From the NCBI GenBank assembly GCA_002967695.1, contig PUHN01000029.1, positions 1 to 44,103 of the forward strand: 44,103 bases of DNA, in the 5' to 3' direction. This DNA is from Rhodobacteraceae bacterium WD3A24 (lineage in GTDB: Bacteria > Pseudomonadota > Alphaproteobacteria > Rhodobacterales > Rhodobacteraceae). The notes beneath the pieces are model-generated. The model was not told the origin of the DNA. It saw only the letters and a program-made list of their open reading frames with translations, and did not search any database. A program made the translations under genes and the position numbers. This document shows, in pieces, positions 40,895 through 44,103 of the stretch; the stretch's first letter is position 1; every line of letters starts with the position of its first letter.

Positions 40895-41565
40895 TCAGCC
40901 TTGGCCCTTGCCCTGTGGCATCTTCTTGTTCGTCGCCTCGAGCATGCGGGCCTCGATCACCGGCAGCAGTTCGGTCACCGCCACGCGGTCGATGCCGAGC
41001 GCGTCTGCCGCCGCGAGAGCGGCCGTCATGTCGAACCCTACCACCGCCCCCGGAACGACCCGGAGTTGCCCCTCAAGGAGCGACGTGAGCCGCCAGACGG
41101 CCTCGCCCTCGAAGCTGCGGGGCGCGTTTACTTCCTTCGGGCACTCCGCGCAGATTTCCGGGCAGGCTTCGCAGTAATTTTCGCCCCCGCCGTAGGACCA
41201 CTCGGCGAGGGCGCCGAGGCGTTTTTTTCCTTCTCCACGTCCATCGCGGGCAGAAGATAGCCCGACTGGAACGCCTCGAAGGCCGTCCAGTGCTCGAGCA
41301 GCGCGTCGGTCGCCTCGGGCGTCACCTTGGCGGGCTTCCCGTTGCCGTCCACGACGCCCTCCCAATCGAGGATGGCGCGGCGCGCGAGCGCGCGGGCGAA
41401 CACGTAGCCCGTCTCTTCGTCGTCGGCGTCCTCGGGCAAGGCGCGCAGCTCGGGGTCCTTGCGCGCCTCCATCATCAGCGAGGTCGAGACCGGGCGCACC
41501 TGCACCCGGACACCATCGCCGATCTCGAGCCACCAGGGCCCGCCTTTCATGTTGAGCCGGATCAT
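40895..41565 (-). CDS. Tail assembly chaperone gpGT-like product made by -1 frameshift
   Basis: The gpG frame shifts by -1 at the slippery heptamer A-AAA-AAC (41227-41221) and continues in the overlapping frame to 40895, giving a product of about 223 residues: 115 from gpG plus 108 from the T extension. The extension holds YCEACPEICAECP, a Cys-x2-Cys-x3-Cys-x2-Cys cluster, right after the shift, followed by a helical part ending VIEARMLEATNKK. Such G/GT pairs, always just upstream of the tape measure gene, are conserved across long-tailed phages and chaperone the tape measure during tail assembly. The extension has no credible start of its own. Confidence 0.85.
41128..41565 (-). CDS. Tail assembly chaperone gpG-like protein
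   Basis: The unshifted product is 145 residues. It opens MIRLNMKGGPWWLEIGDGVR and carries VSTSLMMEARKDPEL, YVFARALARRAILDWEGVVD and EHWTAFEAFQSGYLLPAM, a text common to tail chaperones in Rhodobacter-type phages, then a Lys/Ala/Arg/Ser-rich tail after the slippery site. The ATG overlaps the stop of the tail tube gene (ATGA). It should be the abundant form of the chaperone pair. Confidence 0.85.
   Translation of the reverse strand: MIRLNMKGGPWWLEIGDGVRVQVRPVSTSLMMEARKDPELRALPEDADDEETGYVFARALARRAILDWEGVVDGNGKPAKVTPEATDALLEHWTAFEAFQSGYLLPAMDVEKEKNASAPSPSGPTAGAKITAKPARKSARSARRK
41221..41227 (-). other. Programmed -1 ribosomal frameshift site
   Basis: On the minus strand the bases read GAAGGAAAAAAACG. 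In the gpG frame the codons are GAA AAA AAC, so A-AAA-AAC is a canonical X-XXY-YYZ heptamer. The only seven-A run in this GC-rich operon falls exactly where the two frames overlap, upstream of the tape measure gene. Confidence 0.85.
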
Positions 41566-42506
41566 GCGTACGTCTCCGTATTGTTGGTCAGCGTGGCGGT
41601 GCACATCACGCCTTCGGCCGAGTTGAGCGCCGCCTGCCAGTCGAAGGTGGCCTGCACGCCCTGCGGCCCGGACACCTCGACGCGCGGGCGAGGAAGATAG
41701 ACCTCGTGGGCGACCAGCTTGAATTCCTCGCCGCTGCCGAGCGTGAAGCCGAATTCGAGCTCGCAGGAGGTCCCGTTCACCGCCTGGTCCACGAGCGTCT
41801 CGTCGGCGAAGCGGACCTCGATCTGGCCGGTGAGCGCCGAAATGCTCGCGTCGGCACCGTCGATCTTGCCGTCCGAGCGGATCGTCTCGATCCGGTCGAG
41901 GTTGTTGGAGTAGTTGACCTCGGCCGAGATCAGGTTGGCGAGTTTTGAGCCGTCGCGCTTGACCGATCCGTTGAAGTTGCCGAACCGCTTGAGGTCGAGC
42001 TCGGTGAGCGTGCCGGCCTGCGAGGAGGTCTGGCGGTCCTCGCCCTGGGCGACGAGGCTGGCGGTCGCCTGCAGCTGGCCGCTGCGCTGCATCTGGAACG
42101 ACAACTGATCCAGCTTGCACCCCGAATACATGGCGAACCGGGGAACCTCCGGCATGCCGACCTCGATCGCCATGCTGGGCAGGTCAAAGTCGCCCGATAC
42201 GAACTCGTGCGTGAACGGCGCGGACGCCCCGGTTGTCGCCGGCGCGCCGAACGCGGCCTTGAGCCAGAACCAGAAGGTCTCCGCGTCGATGGGAACCACC
42301 ACGTCGCCGTCCGCGGTCACCGCGTCCTTGATCGGCGCGAGCGGATCGCGGCCGAAGCCGAGAAGCTCGTTGTCGATGAGCGGCTGCTCGGCGCCGAGCG
42401 TCGTGCTCGCGAACGGCATCTTGGTGTATCCCGAGGCCGGCGCCGTGCCGTAGGTGCTCTCGAAGGCGAGCGCGAGTTGCGCCCGCGCCCCTTGTGCGCG
42501 TCCCAT
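41562..42506 (-). CDS. Major tail (tail tube) protein
   Basis: A 314-residue protein starting MGRAQGARAQLALAFESTYG at 42506 with AGGAGA before it. The phrase FESTYGTAPASGYTKMPF and the later FTHEFVSGDFDLPSMAIEVG and KLDQLSFQMQRSGQLQATAS are typical of tail tube subunits of Mu-like siphoviruses and related phages: a beta-barrel tube domain, with an extra Ig-like beta region toward the C-terminus (about 230-314). Tube proteins polymerise into the tail; no sheath gene accompanies it, so the tail should not contract. The final codons overlap the gpG start. Confidence 0.88.
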   Translation of the reverse strand: MGRAQGARAQLALAFESTYGTAPASGYTKMPFASTTLGAEQPLIDNELLGFGRDPLAPIKDAVTADGDVVVPIDAETFWFWLKAAFGAPATTGASAPFTHEFVSGDFDLPSMAIEVGMPEVPRFAMYSGCKLDQLSFQMQRSGQLQATASLVAQGEDRQTSSQAGTLTELDLKRFGNFNGSVKRDGSKLANLISAEVNYSNNLDRIETIRSDGKIDGADASISALTGQIEVRFADETLVDQAVNGTSCELEFGFTLGSGEEFKLVAHEVYLPRPRVEVSGPQGVQATFDWQAALNSAEGVMCTATLTNNTETYA

Positions 42507-42532
42507 GATGGTTTCTCCTGTGATGGAAGGGG

Positions 42533-42973
42533 TCAGGTCAGCGGGTCGTCGGTCCCGTAATGGAGCACGACACCCACGACGCCCGCCTTGAGCGGCGCGC
42601 CGCCCTCGACGGGGATTTCCTCGGTCTGCGGGGCCTGAGCCTCCGACCAATCGCACTCCCCGCCGAGGGTCCGGTCGGGCGCGATCGCGGCGGTGATGGC
42701 CTGTTTGAGCACATCGAAACGCGCGTCGCGGGTCGCCGCGGTCTTTCCGGCGACCACCACATCAATCTCGGCGCGGTGCTGGTAGAAATAGGCGAGCGGC
42801 GAGAGGAGAACCTCCGGCTCGCCGGGCGTGCCGTCGCGCGCGATCAGCGCGCCCGCCGTGGGCAGCCGCGTCGGCAGCGCCGTGTTGCGCTCCACGAGGG
42901 CGCCCGAAGGCGCCGCGGCCGCGAGGGCGGTGTGCAGCGCCTTGAGCACCGTCTCGGACTTGCTCTCAGACAT
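42533..42973 (-). CDS. Tail terminator/completion-like protein
   Basis: A 146-residue protein: a helical N-terminus (SETVLKALHTALAAAAPSGALVE), then LYAYFYQHRAEI-like text (LLSPLAYFYQHRAEIDVVVA, about 56-75) and RDARFDVLKQAITAAIAPDR, ending in a beta strand with VVGVVLHYGTDDPLT. Alternating helix/strand layout and position between connector genes and the tube gene match tail terminator proteins (lambda gpU-like); related proteins of Mu-like phages have been annotated loosely as acyl-CoA transferase, which I regard as an artefact. Function by position. Confidence 0.7.
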   Translation of the reverse strand: MSESKSETVLKALHTALAAAAPSGALVERNTALPTRLPTAGALIARDGTPGEPEVLLSPLAYFYQHRAEIDVVVAGKTAATRDARFDVLKQAITAAIAPDRTLGGECDWSEAQAPQTEEIPVEGGAPLKAGVVGVVLHYGTDDPLT

Positions 42974-42974
42974 G

Positions 42975-43610
42975 TCAGTCTCCCACGCGGTCGCTCACCC
43001 AGGCATCCACGATGCGGCCGGGCATTTCGTCCTGCACCCGCTCGGCCGCGCGATCGAGGTCGAGCCGCTTTTTCAGCTTCACCTGCGGGACGAGGATGAA
43101 GATCGGGACGGTCGCCTTGCCGCGCCCCGTCGTGGAGCGCGACTGCACCGCCCGGCCCTTGCTCGACAGCCGCCCCTCGGCGACCAGAAGGCTGGGTGCA
43201 TTCTTGCGGTAGATGAAGCGCAGCGGCATCCCGCGGCGCTGCTCCCATTCGCCCGGCGTCAGCCGCGCACCACGCAGCCCGCGCCCCGCGGCCTCGGTCG
43301 GGATCGCCAGGAAGAAGCCGGCATCCGACTTGATCGTCGCGCCCTTGTCGTGGGAGTTCACGATCTCGGGCGCGTTCGACCAGACATAGGCGGCGGCGTT
43401 GAGGCTGTTCTGGCCCTTCGGATAGGCTTGCTCGCGGATGGAGTTCGCCAGCCGCCGGCCGAGCCCGGCGCCGGTGATCTGCCGGCGCCAGGCGGTTTTC
43501 AGGTCGCGCCCGGCACCGATCGCCGCGCGCTTGACCGCCTTTTCCCCGGCGGCGACCTCGCGCGCCATGACAACCGCGAGGTCGGGGTTCACATCGAGTT
43601 TCACCCTCAT
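42975..43610 (-). CDS. DUF6441-like phage protein, tail completion/HK97 gp10-like
   Basis: A 211-residue basic protein. AIGAGRDLKTAWRRQITGAG, RLANSIREQAYPKG and AYVWSNAPEIVNSHDKGATI are characteristic of the DUF6441 group; DKGATIKSDAGFFLAIPTE and MPLRFIYRKNAPSLLVAEGR follow. The arrangement (N-terminal helix, RSxR-like basic patch, strand-rich centre) is similar to HK97 gp10-type neck proteins that help join head and tail. It overlaps the preceding head-tail gene by four bases. Confidence 0.78.
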   Translation of the reverse strand: MRVKLDVNPDLAVVMAREVAAGEKAVKRAAIGAGRDLKTAWRRQITGAGLGRRLANSIREQAYPKGQNSLNAAAYVWSNAPEIVNSHDKGATIKSDAGFFLAIPTEAAGRGLRGARLTPGEWEQRRGMPLRFIYRKNAPSLLVAEGRLSSKGRAVQSRSTTGRGKATVPIFILVPQVKLKKRLDLDRAAERVQDEMPGRIVDAWVSDRVGD

Positions 43611-43921
43611 TGCGGGCGCGCCTCAACGGTCCAGACCAGCCGGTCGCTGTCCTGCATCGGCTCGCCGATGACCAGGAAGGTCTCCGAACCGACTTCGAGG
43701 GTATCGCTCTCGGCGAGCGTGGGCGCCTCGCTAACCCGGATATCGAGCGTCGTCGTGTCGGAGACGAAACGGCTCTCGCCGAAGGTGGCAATCTGGTCGG
43801 GCGAGCGACGAACGGCCCGGAGCGAGACCCCGGAACCGCTGCCGCCCGCCTTCCAGATCGCGTCCACCGCCATGTTCGGGTCCGCGAAGATCGCATCGAT
43901 GGCAGCGGAAAAGGCGGTCAT
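43607..43921 (-). CDS. Head-tail connector protein (gpFII/adaptor-like)
   Basis: A 104-residue protein: helical start MTAFSAAIDAIFADPNMAVD, then a small beta barrel with VRRSPDQIATFGESRFVSD, LDIRVSEAPTLAESDTLEV and FLVIGEPMQDSDRLVWTVEA. This is the layout of lambda gpFII-like head-tail joining proteins, which close the head neck and receive the tail. ATG and the previous stop overlap as TAATG. Named by fold-like pattern and position, not by a clear motif. Confidence 0.72.
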   Translation of the reverse strand: MTAFSAAIDAIFADPNMAVDAIWKAGGSGSGVSLRAVRRSPDQIATFGESRFVSDTTTLDIRVSEAPTLAESDTLEVGSETFLVIGEPMQDSDRLVWTVEARPQ

Positions 43922-44103
43922 TACACCGCCGCGCCGTTGAGGCGCACCCGCCCAAGGGTCTCGCCGGCACCCGAGCCGACCGCGGCCGCGGCCACGCCGA
44001 TCAGGGGGTTGGACCCCGTGGCGTCATCGGTCGTGCAGGCCGAGCCGTCCCAATAAATCTTGGCGCCGACAGTCCAGGCCTGCGAGCCGACCTTGGGCAG
44101 ATC
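43921..44103 (-). CDS. DUF2190-like capsid decoration protein (N-terminus beyond the window)
   Basis: Only the last 60 residues are inside the window. They read VGSQAWTVGAKIYWDG, TTDDATGSNPLIGVAAAAV, and end ETLGRVRLNGAAV. The 'G-x-K-x-Y-W-D ... N-x-x-I-G-V-A ... V-R-L-N' text is typical of DUF2190 proteins, small beta-rich head decoration or fibre proteins encoded next to the major capsid gene. The major capsid gene is thus expected just beyond the right edge. The frame is open to the last base. Confidence 0.82.
   Translation of the reverse strand, partial: DLPKVGSQAWTVGAKIYWDGSACTTDDATGSNPLIGVAAAAVGSGAGETLGRVRLNGAAV

Larger units (their letters stand above)
28505..44103 (-). mobile_element. 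Prophage late region (siphovirus type), one end at about 28505, other end outside the window
   Basis: All genes from the right edge down to 28619 lie on the minus strand, mostly overlapping by one to four bases, in the order decoration protein, head-tail connectors, tail tube, tail chaperones, tape measure, distal tail, tail tip, receptor-binding or fibre proteins, lysis. This is a canonical long-tailed phage late operon. No contractile sheath gene is present, so a non-contractile tail is expected. The junction is next to the HlyD stop without a tRNA gene or obvious att core. A TG at 28505 with repeated motifs behind it fits a Mu-like transposable phage of the RcapMu or B3/D3112 kind; the transposase, capsid, portal and terminase genes would lie to the right. 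Confidence 0.85.

Noticed and set aside
34886-41260. Two plus-strand frames of more than 900 codons antisense to the tail-tip and tape measure genes
   Set aside because: Both are GC shadows of well-supported minus-strand phage genes that follow each other with overlapping junctions.
40895-41565. A frameshift mutation or sequencing error in the tail chaperone gene
   Set aside because: The shift is at a canonical slippery heptamer in the place where programmed frameshifting is conserved in long-tailed phages, and both products end sensibly.
28505-44103. A gene transfer agent cluster instead of a prophage
   Set aside because: BR0599/DUF2163-like and DUF2793 proteins also occur near GTAs, but the gene order, gpG/gpGT pair, fibre set, spanins and the broken operon at the junction fit a prophage better.
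1-44103. tRNA, rRNA, CRISPR arrays and insertion sequences
   Set aside because: Reading both strands showed no cloverleaf-like tRNA, no rRNA text, no regular repeat-spacer array, and no transposase gene inside the window.

Overview
The window is GC-rich, densely packed DNA. Gene order and protein families point to an alphaproteobacterium of the Rhodobacterales type (Paracoccus/Rhodobacter-like): a respiratory nitrate reductase operon with a divergent Crp/Fnr regulator, NnrS/NnrU proteins, and a resident phage with Rhodobacter-type tail genes. No rRNA, tRNA or CRISPR array was seen. The assignment to a lineage is inference; no species can be named.

Layout. Positions 1-4782 hold the tesA / ABC ATPase / FtsX-like permease trio (tesA divergent and cut by the window edge), then mnmH. 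mnmH converges with a fused flavoprotein-SelD gene (4788-7004); together they can make selenophosphate and use it for 2-selenouridine in tRNA. A FadJ-type hydratase/dehydrogenase (7158-9206) is divergent from a four-gene aromatic catabolic operon (9505-12941). That operon has a type I extradiol ring-cleavage dioxygenase followed by GalB-, GalC- and GalD-like enzymes, which would take 4-oxalomesaconate to pyruvate plus oxaloacetate.

Positions 12990-26224 are an anaerobic nitrate respiration island. On the minus strand it reads narK1-narK2-narG-narH-narJ-narI-parvulin, with most junctions overlapping. The divergent regulator narR-like gene is separated from narK1 by a region with one perfect and one near-perfect FNR-type box. 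nnrS and nnrU follow. A small membrane protein gene and an HlyD-type efflux adaptor (27191-28489) close the chromosomal part.

From about 28505 to the right edge everything lies on the minus strand and is the distal late region of a siphovirus-type prophage: a decoration protein (partial), head-tail and tail completion proteins, tail tube, a gpG/gpGT pair made by -1 frameshifting, tape measure, distal tail proteins, a very large tail-tip protein with an embedded von Willebrand A domain, receptor/fibre-like proteins (DUF2793, SPRY-like, LamG-like), and a lysis cassette ending in overlapping spanin genes. The prophage end lies immediately behind the stop codon of the HlyD gene. The expected RND permease gene is reduced to a few codons there, so the insertion appears to have broken an efflux operon. 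A TG dinucleotide and short repeated motifs at that end suggest a Mu-like transposable phage, but the transposase side is outside the window.

The most unusual items are the VWA domain inside the tail-tip protein, the XylE-type dioxygenase coupled to a gallate-type lower pathway with an apparent second-sphere His-to-Tyr change, and a four-cysteine cluster just after the frameshift in the tail chaperone.
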